Assembly (NCBI GenBank): GCA_019638275.1
Contig: JAHBUC010000010.1
Location: 1-64,000, forward strand
Length of the DNA: 64,000 nt
Direction: 5' to 3'
Origin: Cyclobacteriaceae bacterium
GTDB taxonomy: Bacteria > Bacteroidota > Bacteroidia > Cytophagales > Cyclobacteriaceae
In this document: in pieces, positions 44,543-52,918 of the stretch
How positions within the stretch are numbered: the stretch's first letter is position 1
How the letters are laid out: every line of letters starts with the position of its first letter
Program-made: the position numbers and the translations under genes
Notes under the pieces: generated by a model
The model's input: the letters and a program-made list of their open reading frames with translations, nothing else
Told to the model about the DNA's origin: nothing
Databases searched by the model: none

Positions 44543-45355
44543 ATGGAATTAAAACAGATCATTGAAAAGACATGGGATGACAGAAGTCTGCTGCAACAAC
44601 CCGAACACCAGGCCGCCATCCGCTCCGTTGTGGAGAAGTTGGATAAAGGCGAACTGCGGGTTGCCGAGCCAACCGATACTGGCTGGCAGGTGAACGAATG
44701 GGTGAAGAAGGCGGTGATCCTGTATTTTCCGATCCAACAGATGGAAACCATTGAGGTTGGCCCGTTTGAATTTCACGACAAGATTGCATTGAAGAAAAAT
44801 TATAAAGCTCTTGGTGTACGCGTGGTTCCACACGCCATTGCCCGCTATGGCGCTTACGTAAGCAAAGGCGTTATCATGATGCCCTCGTATGTAAACATTG
44901 GCGCCTATGTAGATGAAGGAACCATGGTGGACACCTGGGCTACAGTTGGAAGCTGTGCACAGATAGGCAAAAATGTTCACCTGAGTGGGGGTGTGGGAAT
45001 TGGGGGTGTGTTGGAGCCGGTTCAGGCTGCGCCTGTCATTATTGAAGACAATGCCTTTATCGGATCGCGCTGCATTGTAGTGGAAGGTGTGCGGGTAGGT
45101 AAAGAAGCTGTATTGGGTGCAAACGTAGTGTTGACAGCCAGCTCCAAGATTATTGATGTTACGGGGCCATCACCGGTAGAATACAAAGGATATGTTCCCG
45201 AACGATCTGTGGTCATACCTGGTTCGTACACCAAAAAATTTCCGGCCGGTGAGTTTGCGGTAGGCTGTGCACTTATTATTGGTAAGCGAAAGGAGAGTAC
45301 AGACAAGAAAACCTCGCTGAATGACGCCTTACGCGAAAATAATGTGTCGGTTTAG
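44543..45355 (+). CDS. dapD: 2,3,4,5-tetrahydropyridine-2,6-dicarboxylate N-succinyltransferase
   Basis: A 270-residue left-handed beta-helix acyltransferase of the lysine/diaminopimelate pathway, using succinyl-CoA. The hexapeptide coil is visible in YVNIGAYVDEGTMVDTWATV and QIGKNVHLSGGVGIGGVLEP, and IIEDNAFIGSRCIVVEGV follows. Length and motifs fit DapD closely. The start is 19 nt from the divergent glycosyltransferase start, so its promoter must overlap that gene. Diaminopimelate made here feeds peptidoglycan. Confidence 0.96.
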   Translation: MELKQIIEKTWDDRSLLQQPEHQAAIRSVVEKLDKGELRVAEPTDTGWQVNEWVKKAVILYFPIQQMETIEVGPFEFHDKIALKKNYKALGVRVVPHAIARYGAYVSKGVIMMPSYVNIGAYVDEGTMVDTWATVGSCAQIGKNVHLSGGVGIGGVLEPVQAAPVIIEDNAFIGSRCIVVEGVRVGKEAVLGANVVLTASSKIIDVTGPSPVEYKGYVPERSVVIPGSYTKKFPAGEFAVGCALIIGKRKESTDKKTSLNDALRENNVSV

Positions 45356-45426
45356 GCCCTGAAACGTACGAAAATCATTTTTGGCACCGGGTTTGAAAGC
45401 ATAATGCATAGGAAACATCTGTTTTA

Positions 45427-45434
45427 TAACTTTG
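45427..45434 (+). promoter_or_regulatory. -7 promoter box TAACTTTG abutting the DUF3108 start
   Basis: TAACTTTG is a perfect TAnnTTTG box ending 4 nt before the ATG at 45439, so transcription would begin at or next to the start codon. A TTTG at 45392-45395 is too far (31 nt) to be a normal -33. Confidence 0.4.
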
Positions 45435-45438
45435 TATT

Positions 45439-46254
45439 ATGCGTCTGCTTGGCTTAAGCGCTTTCCTGTTCATCATCCTGACAGCTTTCACCCAAAGCGA
45501 TAACGACATTTATCCGTATGTCCCGAATAACAGTTTTGGTAAAGGGGAAGTACTGGAGTATAAAATGAGCTACGGCATATTCAATATTGGAAAGGGGAGA
45601 ACGGTTATTCATGACACGTACCATAAAATGAACGACCGCCATTGCTTTAAGGTAGATGTGTACGGCAAAACAACCGGTATGGTAGACTGGGTTGCAGATG
45701 TGGACGATCAGTGGGGTGCTTACATTGACACCATTGCCTTGGTTCCGCATATGTCTTACCGCAAAATCCGGGAAGGAAAATATAAAAAGGATGAGGTGGT
45801 AAGCTTCAATCACGAAAAGGGAAAGATTGAAGCCAAAGTATTGAACCAAAAAACCGGCCAGTACAAGGAACCAAAATCTTACGATGCTCCTCCGCAGGTA
45901 CGCGACCTGATTGCCGGTTTCATGTACATGCGCACACAGGATTTCAGTAAGGTAAAAGTGAATGATACCATTGTGGTAAAAGGCTTTTTTGAAGATACCC
46001 TTTACGAGTTGAAGATTCTGTACAAGGGAAAAGAAACTGTAAAAACCAAAGCCGGGAAGTTTAATGCCATTGTTTTAAAACCCCTCATGCCCGACAATAA
46101 AATGTTCAGCGGTGAAAATTCCATTACGGCCTGGTTTTCGGATGATAAGAATCGGATCCCCATCAAGATCAGCGCAAATATGTTTATTGGCAGTGCCGGT
46201 GTTGAACTTACCTCATACTCCGGGCTTCGCAATCCAATAAACCGGATCAAGTAA
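45439..46254 (+). CDS. DUF3108 domain-containing exported protein
   Basis: The 271-residue protein has a signal peptide ending AFTQ (about residue 18) and a DUF3108-type beta-rich body: GKGEVLEYKMSYGIFNIGKG, VYGKTTGMVDWVADVDDQWG, PPQVRDLIAGFMYMRT, and the ending IPIKISANMFIGSAGVELTS. Members are periplasmic and thought to be lipid-binding-like beta barrels of unknown role, common in Bacteroidota. A strong terminator follows at 46289. Confidence 0.9.
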   Translation: MRLLGLSAFLFIILTAFTQSDNDIYPYVPNNSFGKGEVLEYKMSYGIFNIGKGRTVIHDTYHKMNDRHCFKVDVYGKTTGMVDWVADVDDQWGAYIDTIALVPHMSYRKIREGKYKKDEVVSFNHEKGKIEAKVLNQKTGQYKEPKSYDAPPQVRDLIAGFMYMRTQDFSKVKVNDTIVVKGFFEDTLYELKILYKGKETVKTKAGKFNAIVLKPLMPDNKMFSGENSITAWFSDDKNRIPIKISANMFIGSAGVELTSYSGLRNPINRIK

Positions 46255-46288
46255 TTTTAACTATCCTGACTTTATTTACAGCAGAAGG

Positions 46289-46320
46289 ACGGAAAACCTT
46301 ATGGGTCTCCGTTTTTTTTT
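46289..46320 (+). terminator. Intrinsic terminator after the DUF3108 gene
   Basis: ACGGA (46289-46293) and TCCGT (46308-46312) form a stem with an inner ACC/GGT pairing, followed by an unbroken T-run to 46320. Confidence 0.8.
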
Positions 46321-46358
46321 GTTATTTGATAGTATAAACATTTAACGACCTAAAACCT

Positions 46359-46727
46359 ATGCTACAAGAATTCAAAAAGTTTGCCATGCGTGGCAACGTT
46401 ATTGACCTGGCCATTGGTGTGATCATTGGTGGCGCTTTCGGTAAAATTGTAAGCTCCCTGATTGATGATGTTATTACACCCTTGCTGTTAAAACCTGCAC
46501 TTGATGCTGCTCAATTGAGTGAATTGAGTGAACTCACTTTATGGGGTACTGTTAAGTACGGCAATTTTCTGGCAGGTGTACTTAATTTTGTAATCATCGC
46601 GTTTGTTTTGTTCCTGATTGTAAAAGGAATAAACTCCATGAAGAAGAAAGAAGAAGCGGCAGCACCGCCAGCACCACCTGCCGATGTGCAGTTGTTGACT
46701 GAAATTCGTGATTTGTTGAAAAAGTAA
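46359..46727 (+). CDS. mscL: Large-conductance mechanosensitive channel
   Basis: The 122-residue protein is a full-length MscL: the amphipathic N-terminus FKKFAMRGNVIDLAIGVIIGG leads into the pore helix, a second helix is NFVIIAFVLFLIVKGIN, and the cytosolic bundle ends LLTEIRDLLKK. The homopentamer opens under membrane tension to release solutes during osmotic downshock. The Ala/Pro-rich AAPPAPPA linker is a local variation. An inverted repeat follows at 46745. Confidence 0.96.
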   Translation: MLQEFKKFAMRGNVIDLAIGVIIGGAFGKIVSSLIDDVITPLLLKPALDAAQLSELSELTLWGTVKYGNFLAGVLNFVIIAFVLFLIVKGINSMKKKEEAAAPPAPPADVQLLTEIRDLLKK

Positions 46728-46744
46728 TTATTCGGGGTTGTGAC

Positions 46745-46782
46745 TGTTAGGTGTTGGGTTTTTCTAAACACAACACCTAACA
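46745..46782. terminator. 12-bp inverted repeat between convergent mscL and hbd
   Basis: TGTTAGGTGTTG (46745-46756) pairs perfectly with CAACACCTAACA (46771-46782). GTTT/AAAC inside the loop can add four pairs. It lies between converging genes, so bidirectional termination is likely, though it also resembles dispersed intergenic palindromes. Confidence 0.65.
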
Positions 46783-46795
46783 CCAATTCCATGTC

Positions 46796-47683
46796 CTATC
46801 TAAACCTGTCGGCAACAACCAACTCCTTACTGCCGGCTGTATAAGTATAGAAACCATTGCCTGTTTTTACGCCTTTGTGTCCGGCTTGAACCATGTTAAC
46901 CAGTAGGGGGCATGGTGCGTATTTTGGATTTCCGAATCCATCATGCAATACATGTAATATCGAAAGGCAAACATCCAATCCGATAAAGTCGGCCAGTTGC
47001 AGCGGACCCATCGGGTGAGCCATACCCAGTTTCATTACCGTATCAATTTCGGTAACTCCGGCTACGCCTTCGTATAGGGTGTAAATGGCTTCGTTAATCA
47101 TGGGCATTAAAATCCGGTTCGCTACAAATCCAGGGTAATCATTTACTTCAACCGGAACCTTCTCCAGCATTTTGGAAAGGTTCATGATGGTTTGCGTTAC
47201 CGAATCGCTGGTGTTGTAGCCACGAATCACTTCCACCAGTTTCATAACCGGTACCGGGTTCATAAAGTGCATACCAATTACCTTATCCGGTCGCTTGGTG
47301 GCAGCCGCAATTTTGGTAATGGAAATGGATGATGTATTCGAAGCCAGGATGGACTCGGGTTTACTGTGCGTATCCAGGTCGTTAAAAATCTTGAGCTTCA
47401 GATCAACATTTTCGGTAGCTGCTTCTACAATCAAATCTGCGGTAGCAACACCGGCTTTCAAATCGGTAAAGGTGGTGATGTTGCTCAATGCTTTATTCTT
47501 CGCATCTTCGGTGATGAGTTGTTTGGCTACCTGTCGCTCAAGGTTTTTGCCAATGGTTGCCAATGCCTTTTTAAGGGCGTCTTCCGAAATATCCACCAGG
47601 TTTACGGCATAACCATACTGCGCAAAAACGTGCGCGATACCATTTCCCATTGTGCCGGAACCAATTACTGCAATCTGCTTCAT
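46796..47683 (-). CDS. 3-hydroxybutyryl-CoA dehydrogenase
   Basis: A 295-residue NAD(P)-dependent dehydrogenase of the 3-hydroxyacyl-CoA family. The Rossmann motif is GSGTMGNGIAHVFAQYG, followed by NTSSISITKIAAATKRPDKV, the catalytic region GMHFMNPVPVMKLVEVIRG, and the C-terminal FIGLDVCLSILHVLHDGFG. It interconverts acetoacetyl-CoA and 3-hydroxybutyryl-CoA in butyrate, polyhydroxybutyrate or fatty-acid metabolism. No partner genes are adjacent. Its promoter (47724-47753) overlaps the start of the divergent 47743 gene. Confidence 0.95.
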   Translation of the reverse strand: MKQIAVIGSGTMGNGIAHVFAQYGYAVNLVDISEDALKKALATIGKNLERQVAKQLITEDAKNKALSNITTFTDLKAGVATADLIVEAATENVDLKLKIFNDLDTHSKPESILASNTSSISITKIAAATKRPDKVIGMHFMNPVPVMKLVEVIRGYNTSDSVTQTIMNLSKMLEKVPVEVNDYPGFVANRILMPMINEAIYTLYEGVAGVTEIDTVMKLGMAHPMGPLQLADFIGLDVCLSILHVLHDGFGNPKYAPCPLLVNMVQAGHKGVKTGNGFYTYTAGSKELVVADRFR

Positions 47684-47701
47684 AAGAATTTATTATTTTG
47701 T

Positions 47702-47726
47702 GCCTGCCTGCGGCAAGCAGACGCAA
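47702..47726. repeat. Short GC-rich palindromic element
   Basis: GCCTGCCTGCGGCAAGCAGACGC contains CTGCCTGC and GGCAAGCAG half-sites that fold into a 7-bp stem with one mismatch. Similar cctgcctgcggcaggcag elements are scattered in many bacterial genomes. It sits in the leader of the hbd transcript. Confidence 0.45.
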
Positions 47727-47753
47727 ATATATAGGTAAACGCATGTCAGCAAA
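47724..47753 (-). promoter_or_regulatory. Promoter for hbd (TTTG-N18-TATATTTG)
   Basis: On the minus strand TTTG (47753-47750), 18 nt, then TATATTTG (47731-47724) match both Bacteroidota elements exactly. Transcription would start near 47717, 34 nt before the ATG at 47683. The -33 half lies inside the first codons of the divergent gene. Confidence 0.6.
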
Positions 47754-48228
47754 ACAAAATCCCACCCGATTGTCATCCCGGTTTTCAGGCCCTTATCGTT
47801 GGGTTTTATATGCTGTCTTTATTGGAATCATGGCATCAATTGTAGCCTCTACGATTGGAAAGGGTTGGTTTTCTACGGTGAGTCAGACCCTCTTATATGG
47901 TTGGATATTTTACATGATGTTACGGATTGCCAACAGGCTTCAGCAAACGTACTTCGATGATGCGTTTCTTTATGTGTACCAAAAGAAACAGGATTATGTC
48001 ATTCCTTTAGAAAACATTGAGTCTGTAGAAATTGAATCACTCGGTGGTGTGTATAAAGTCAACCTCTATCATTCCGAACAATTGGGGAAGGAATTCTACT
48101 TCAAAACATCTTTGCTCTATCCGTTAAATGCAAAAAAGAAAGATGCACTCGTAAACGTGCTCCGTAAGAAAATCGATCTGGCCAAATCAAGGCAACAAGT
48201 CTTTCAGCGTAATGCGCTTATGAGTTAG
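47743..48228 (+). CDS. Small membrane protein of unknown function
   Basis: From the ATG at 47743 the gene encodes 161 residues with two hydrophobic segments (WVLYAVFIGIMASIVAST and TLLYGWIFYMMLRIA), then a cytosolic, PH-like beta-rich part (FLYVYQKKQDYVIPLENIES, then VEIESLGGVYKVNLYH). The layout recalls bacterial PH-domain membrane proteins. An in-frame ATG at 47698 is less likely because it would include the palindromic element. The 3' end overlaps the convergent ArsC-like gene by 4 nt. Confidence 0.65.
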   Translation: MSAKQNPTRLSSRFSGPYRWVLYAVFIGIMASIVASTIGKGWFSTVSQTLLYGWIFYMMLRIANRLQQTYFDDAFLYVYQKKQDYVIPLENIESVEIESLGGVYKVNLYHSEQLGKEFYFKTSLLYPLNAKKKDALVNVLRKKIDLAKSRQQVFQRNALMS

Positions 48229-48632
48229 TCGTCACGCTTCAAATGCGGAAGTACTTTGCTGGCACTTTTTGGGGTGCCCAATTTCAGGATATCAGCTGGT
48301 TGATGGCACACGACTGCCTTACCATTAAAAATGGCAATCGGGTTTTTGATCAATTGCGGATTGTGCATGATCACATCGAGCCAGCCCGTCATGGTATAGG
48401 TTTGATTACCCACTTTGGTTTTGAAATCGGGGTGCGACTGATCCAGCAACTCCTGTGGTTCAACGCCCAATTTGGTAATGACCTCTTTCCAGTAGGTGGG
48501 CCCAAGTTTCTCATTGAGCGAATCGACTTCATTGATATGGCTGCAGATGTCCAGCGCCATAGCCTTGGTTTTCTTTCCATCCGATGAATTCGGATTGTAC
48601 AGCAGAAACATTTCGTTTGGGTGATATTGCAT
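48225..48632 (-). CDS. ArsC/Spx-family protein lacking the catalytic cysteine
   Basis: The 135-residue protein follows the ArsC/Spx fold: LYNPNSSDGKKTKAMAL at the N-terminus, GWLDVIMHNPQLIKNPIAIF and NGKAVVCHQPADILKLG at the C-terminus. In arsenate reductases the first motif is NPxC; here it is NPNS with serine at the cysteine position (Ser16), so arsenate reduction by that route is not expected. It may act like Spx-type regulators or bind a partner. It is not in an arsenic operon. Confidence 0.8.
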   Translation of the reverse strand: MQYHPNEMFLLYNPNSSDGKKTKAMALDICSHINEVDSLNEKLGPTYWKEVITKLGVEPQELLDQSHPDFKTKVGNQTYTMTGWLDVIMHNPQLIKNPIAIFNGKAVVCHQPADILKLGTPKSASKVLPHLKRDD

Positions 48633-48705
48633 AGTTGCAGGGTTTTAATCAAACGATCAAGGGAACTTGAAGATACAAAAAACCGCCAGCAAATAAAACG
48701 GGCGA

Positions 48706-49074
48706 TCACTCAAACGTTACCTCATTCGCTAAACCCATGGCAGTAAAGCGTACAATCAGTTTTTTCGGATTTTCAGACGGAGTTTCACAGGTAGGTCCGG
48801 CAGTAATAAAATAGGTATAAAATTTCTGGTTGCGCTTGTACAGTTCGTTTTGATCGGGTCGGCCAATAAGTTTAATAATCTGCTTCTCGTTAAGGGCAAG
48901 CAGTTTGTCTTTTTCATTTCGAATGTTAGACTCCATCGCAGATCGTTTTCCGGTACAGCCTTGAGCATCGGCTTTCCATTCTTCAAGGTTTACAGCCTCA
49001 AATGTGGGCAGGGATTTTCCGCACGCAACTAAAAAGACAAAAAGGATCAGGCTAAGCCAGTTGAACAGTCGCAT
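48706..49074 (-). CDS. Small lipoprotein of unknown function
   Basis: From the ATG at 49074 the protein has 122 residues and a lipoprotein signal (MRLFNWLSLILFVFLVACGK, Cys near 18). The mature part contains KQIIKLIGRPDQNELYKRNQKFYTY, a pattern seen in SmpA/BamE-like folds, so a small outer-membrane-associated lipoprotein is possible. The start overlaps the end of the desaturase-family gene by 23 nt, so expression is coupled to it. Confidence 0.75.
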   Translation of the reverse strand: MRLFNWLSLILFVFLVACGKSLPTFEAVNLEEWKADAQGCTGKRSAMESNIRNEKDKLLALNEKQIIKLIGRPDQNELYKRNQKFYTYFITAGPTCETPSENPKKLIVRFTAMGLANEVTFE

Positions 49075-50281
49075 GTTTTTTGGTGATGGCATAATACCAG
49101 GTAAATGAAATAAAGAAATAGCTGATACCAATAAAATAGTACCATGTTGGAAGGTTGAGAAAATAGGTAAGAACAATCAGCAAAGCAGGGTAGAGTATAA
49201 TGCGTAACCATTCCGACCACACCACCCACTTACGGTTTTCAAACAACACCCCGCAATTCACAACGGTTAAAGAAATCAATACAGTGATGAAGGCTTTTTC
49301 ACTCAATGAAAACTTAGCAGAGTTGAACAAGAACAAAGCCGTTGCTACCAAGCACAAGGTATATTGAAACAACACATAGTAATTCAACAGGATGGATGCT
49401 GGTGTATCGTACTTTTGATACGTGGTTTTATCAACTTGAGGTGCAGCCCGGTATCCACCCATATAATCCGGAAGCCAACCCGGTTTTTTGAACAAGTACT
49501 TAATGCGATCGCTCCATTTTGGAATCTGCTTGATGTCTTTACCCATCTCAGCATAATGGCTGATGTTAGCCCAGATGGGATTCCAACTGTTGATGGGTTT
49601 GGTAATGCCATACGTGGGTCGTTCTTCCTCCTCCTGAAATGTGCCAAACATTTTGTCCCAAATGATCAACGTTCCCGCGTGGTTTTTATCGATATACTTC
49701 GGATCGCGACCATGATGTACGCGGTGGTGGGAAGGTGTGTTGAAGATGTATTCGAACCAGCCCATTTTATTGATCGTTTCGGTATGAATCCAAAACTGGT
49801 ATAACGTTATGAATGCCGACATCAAGGCGAAGTCGAGGGTTTTAAATCCGATAAATGCAAGCGGCAGACTAAATGCAAACGTCCACACCACTTGCAGGGA
49901 ACTTTGACGAAGCGCAACTGACAAGTTGTACTCTTCACTTTGATGATGCACGACATGTCCTCCCCAGAACAAATTAATTTCATGGCTCATCCTGTGCGCC
50001 CAGTAGTACGCCATATCGGCCAGCAGGAACAGCATCAACCAATAAAACCAGGAACGTTCAAGTGTAAAGAAGGCAAAGTGCTCAAACAAAAACTGGTAGG
50101 CACCAATGGCAAATATTTTCAGGAACAATCCGGACAACTGACTGGTGATGCCGCAGCTCAGGTTTGCGATCGCATCAGGAAGCCGGTACAACTTTTGGTG
50201 TGTAAGTCGCTCCACAATGAGTTCAATGCCCATCAGGATGAAAAAGATGGGTATGGAAAGTACAATCGGGTTTATGTTCAA
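49052..50281 (-). CDS. Sterol desaturase/fatty acid hydroxylase family membrane protein
   Basis: A 409-residue integral membrane di-iron enzyme. The histidine boxes are HRMSHE, HVVHHQS and HHRVHHG, with the extra HTET and NHAGTLIIWDKMFGTF typical of the alkylglycerol monooxygenase-like subgroup. Several helices precede and four or so follow the catalytic part. Substrates in the family are sterols, fatty acids or ether lipids; which one is used here is unknown. It overlaps the downstream lipoprotein gene. Confidence 0.88.
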   Translation of the reverse strand: MNINPIVLSIPIFFILMGIELIVERLTHQKLYRLPDAIANLSCGITSQLSGLFLKIFAIGAYQFLFEHFAFFTLERSWFYWLMLFLLADMAYYWAHRMSHEINLFWGGHVVHHQSEEYNLSVALRQSSLQVVWTFAFSLPLAFIGFKTLDFALMSAFITLYQFWIHTETINKMGWFEYIFNTPSHHRVHHGRDPKYIDKNHAGTLIIWDKMFGTFQEEEERPTYGITKPINSWNPIWANISHYAEMGKDIKQIPKWSDRIKYLFKKPGWLPDYMGGYRAAPQVDKTTYQKYDTPASILLNYYVLFQYTLCLVATALFLFNSAKFSLSEKAFITVLISLTVVNCGVLFENRKWVVWSEWLRIILYPALLIVLTYFLNLPTWYYFIGISYFFISFTWYYAITKKHATVQLA

Positions 50282-50319
50282 GGTGTTTTGTTGTTTATTT
50301 GCGGCACTAATTTACGAAC

Positions 50320-50748
50320 ATGATTCTAAAAGTTTTCAGAGGGGTGTGGTTTCTGTCGCTAATGGCGGCCATGGCGAATTTAATGTATGTATATGCCGGT
50401 TTACCCGAACAGGTAGTGGTGCAGGAGGAAGGGATAAACACCACGGCCATCAGCAAAGAGACGGTATTCTATGTATGGCTTGCCGTACTGGGTATTGTAA
50501 ATGTGCTGGTTTATGTGTTTGGCAAAAAACTGGTGCCCAGCGAAGCGTTGCGAACCTGGTTTACCGGACTGATCATTTGTCTGAATCTGTTCTTCATCAT
50601 CGCCTTTAGTTTTATCGGCCTGTATAACAGCAGCGAAAGTTTTGATTTCAGTCGGGCCGGTATTGTTTTGTACATCAGCCTGGGTCTTGTTGTGGCGTGG
50701 ATTGTTGGCGGAGCGATTTACGGGCTGGTTAAAAGATTTTCTTCCTGA
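50320..50748 (+). CDS. Small four-helix membrane protein of unknown function
   Basis: The 142-residue protein has about four hydrophobic helices (FRGVWFLSLMAAMANLMYVY, VFYVWLAVLGIVNVLVYVFG, FTGLIICLNLFFIIAFSFIG and AGIVLYISLGLVVAWIVGGA). No family recognised. It is divergent from the desaturase-family gene across 38 nt and lies 166 nt before parE. Confidence 0.7.
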   Translation: MILKVFRGVWFLSLMAAMANLMYVYAGLPEQVVVQEEGINTTAISKETVFYVWLAVLGIVNVLVYVFGKKLVPSEALRTWFTGLIICLNLFFIIAFSFIGLYNSSESFDFSRAGIVLYISLGLVVAWIVGGAIYGLVKRFSS

Positions 50749-50914
50749 TTTTTTAGTTGCAACATGCTTCTTCTACACGCTATGGATCAATCACTTATCG
50801 TGCAAGAGTTTATAAATTTTTGCAATTCATCATTTCAACCAAATCGTTGCAGTGATGTGAAATTTCGCGTTATTGGCAGATAACCTCATTTTTTAAACTG
50901 GTTTTTAAATTTTT

Positions 50915-52813
50915 ATGGCTAAAGCTTCTAAACCTGAAAAGGCCCCCAACGTGTTTGAGTACAATGAAGCCAGCATTAAATCGCTGGACTGGCGGGAGCA
51001 CATCCGGCTCAGGCCGGGTATGTACATTGGTAAGTTGGGCGATGGAACAGCGAAAGATGATGGGATTTATGTACTCGTAAAAGAGGTAGTCGATAATTGT
51101 ATCGATGAGCACATGATGGGGTATGGAAAAACCATCGACATTACCATAACCGAAAAAGGTGTTACCGTGCGCGACTATGGCCGCGGTATTCCGCTGGGCA
51201 AGGTGGTGGATGTGGTTTCCAAAATCAACACCGGTGCCAAGTATGATTCAGGGGCATTCCAGAAATCAGTTGGATTGAATGGGGTAGGTACCAAGGCAGT
51301 AAACGCCTTATCGAATTACTTTAAGGTGCAGGCTTTTCGCGATGGGCAAACCAAGGTGGCTGAGTTCAAGAAGGGTATACTTACCAGCGACCCGAAAGTA
51401 TCAAAGACCAAAGAACGCAACGGTACCTTTGTAGAGTTTGAACCGGATAACACCATGTTCAAAAACTACCACTTCATTCCGGATTACCTGGAAGACCTGA
51501 TGTGGAATTATGCATTTCTGAATGCAGGCCTGACCATCAATTACAACGGAAAGAAGTTCTACTCAAAAGATGGGTTGCTTGATCTGCTCAAGCAGAAAAC
51601 AGAACCTGAAGAAATCCGCTACCCGATTATTCATATAAAGGGAGATGATATCGAGTTTGCACTCACCCATGGCAATCAGTACGGTGAAGAATATTATTCG
51701 TTTGTTAACGGACAAAATACCACACAAGGCGGAACACACCTCGCAGCCTTCCGCGAAGGCATGATAAAGGGTGTGCGCGACTTTTATAAGAAGGACTTTG
51801 ATGCTTCCGACATCCGCGCCAGCGTAATTGCCGCCATTGCCGTACGCGTGCAGGAGCCTGTGTTTGAATCTCAAACCAAAACCAAGTTAGGTTCCGTGAA
51901 CATGGCGCCTGATGGGGCAACGGTACGGTCTTATGTCGGTGATTTTGTAGCCAAAGAATTGGAGATCCATCTCCATAAAAATCCTTCGGTGGCTGATGCC
52001 CTGCAAAAGCGCATCATGCAATCGGAGCGTGAGCGTAAAGAGATTGCCGGCATTAAAAAACTGGCCAATGAACGCGCCAAGAAGGCGAATCTGCATAACA
52101 AGAAACTTCGCGATTGCCGCTTTCACTTTGATGAAAAGGATGAGCGCGGTTTCGGTTCGATGATCTTTATTACTGAGGGTGACTCGGCCAGTGGCTCGAT
52201 TACGAAATCAAGAAATGTAGAGACGCAAGCGGTTTTCTCGCTGAGAGGTAAGCCGTTAAACTGCTTTGGGTTAACCAAAAAAGTGGTGTATGAAAACGAA
52301 GAGTTCAACCTGCTTCAGCATGCGTTGAATATTGAAGATGGATTGGAAGGCCTTCGTTACAACAAAGTGATTATTGCTACCGATGCCGATGTGGACGGTA
52401 TGCACATTCGTTTGCTGCTGATGACTTTCTTCCTTCAGTTTTTCCCTGACCTGGTTAAAGCCGGGCACGTGTTCATTCTGGAGACTCCATTGTTCAGGGT
52501 ACGCAATAAGAAAGAAACCATTTACTGCTACAGCGAGGAAGAGAAACAGGATGCTATTAAGAAATTAGGAAGCAAGCCTGAAATTACCCGCTTCAAGGGG
52601 TTAGGAGAAATCTCTCCTGATGAGTTCGGCAAGTTTATCGGAGATAACATCAGGTTACAGCCCGTGCAACTGGATAAAGACAGCCACCTGCGCGATGTGC
52701 TGGAGTTTTATATGGGCAAAAACACACCCGATCGCCAGGATTTTATTATCGATAACCTGAGGATTGAACTGGATAAAGTTGAAAATCTGGAAGAGTTACA
52801 AGAAACGGCTTAG
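50915..52813 (+). CDS. parE: DNA topoisomerase IV subunit B (ParE/GyrB-type ATPase)
   Basis: A 632-residue GHKL ATPase subunit. The ATP site shows [22 protein letters not shown] and [13 protein letters not shown]. The Toprim part has TEGDSASGS, the [10 protein letters not shown] metal motif and RFKGLGEI. The length is in the ParE rather than GyrB range (GyrB has an insert). With ParC it unlinks daughter chromosomes. The 105-nt gap to parC contains a repeat element but no clear terminator, so both are likely co-transcribed. Confidence 0.95.
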   Translation: MAKASKPEKAPNVFEYNEASIKSLDWREHIRLRPGMYIGKLGDGTAKDDGIYVLVKEVVDNCIDEHMMGYGKTIDITITEKGVTVRDYGRGIPLGKVVDVVSKINTGAKYDSGAFQKSVGLNGVGTKAVNALSNYFKVQAFRDGQTKVAEFKKGILTSDPKVSKTKERNGTFVEFEPDNTMFKNYHFIPDYLEDLMWNYAFLNAGLTINYNGKKFYSKDGLLDLLKQKTEPEEIRYPIIHIKGDDIEFALTHGNQYGEEYYSFVNGQNTTQGGTHLAAFREGMIKGVRDFYKKDFDASDIRASVIAAIAVRVQEPVFESQTKTKLGSVNMAPDGATVRSYVGDFVAKELEIHLHKNPSVADALQKRIMQSERERKEIAGIKKLANERAKKANLHNKKLRDCRFHFDEKDERGFGSMIFITEGDSASGSITKSRNVETQAVFSLRGKPLNCFGLTKKVVYENEEFNLLQHALNIEDGLEGLRYNKVIIATDADVDGMHIRLLLMTFFLQFFPDLVKAGHVFILETPLFRVRNKKETIYCYSEEEKQDAIKKLGSKPEITRFKGLGEISPDEFGKFIGDNIRLQPVQLDKDSHLRDVLEFYMGKNTPDRQDFIIDNLRIELDKVENLEELQETA

Positions 52814-52880
52814 CGCCTCTGCGACTTTGCGGTAAAATTCCCAAACTATCTAACCGCAGAGACGCAAGGACGCAAAGTGG
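52814..52880. repeat. CTCTGCG/CGCAGAG intergenic repeat between parE and parC
   Basis: CTCTGCG (52817-52823) pairs with CGCAGAG (52855-52861), and ACTTTGCG (52824-52831) with CGCAAAGT (52871-52878). The words AACCGCAGAGACGCAAGGACGC belong to a repeat type widespread in bacterial intergenic regions. It may form alternative hairpins in the parE-parC mRNA. Confidence 0.55.
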
Positions 52881-52918
52881 GCCGCAAAGAAGAAAAAGCT
52901 TAAGCACTGTCATTAGAG

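Noticed and set aside
47698..47742. Upstream ATG for the 47743 membrane protein
   Set aside because: It would translate the GC-rich palindromic element; the ATG at 47743 starts a normal cytosolic N-terminus before the first helix.
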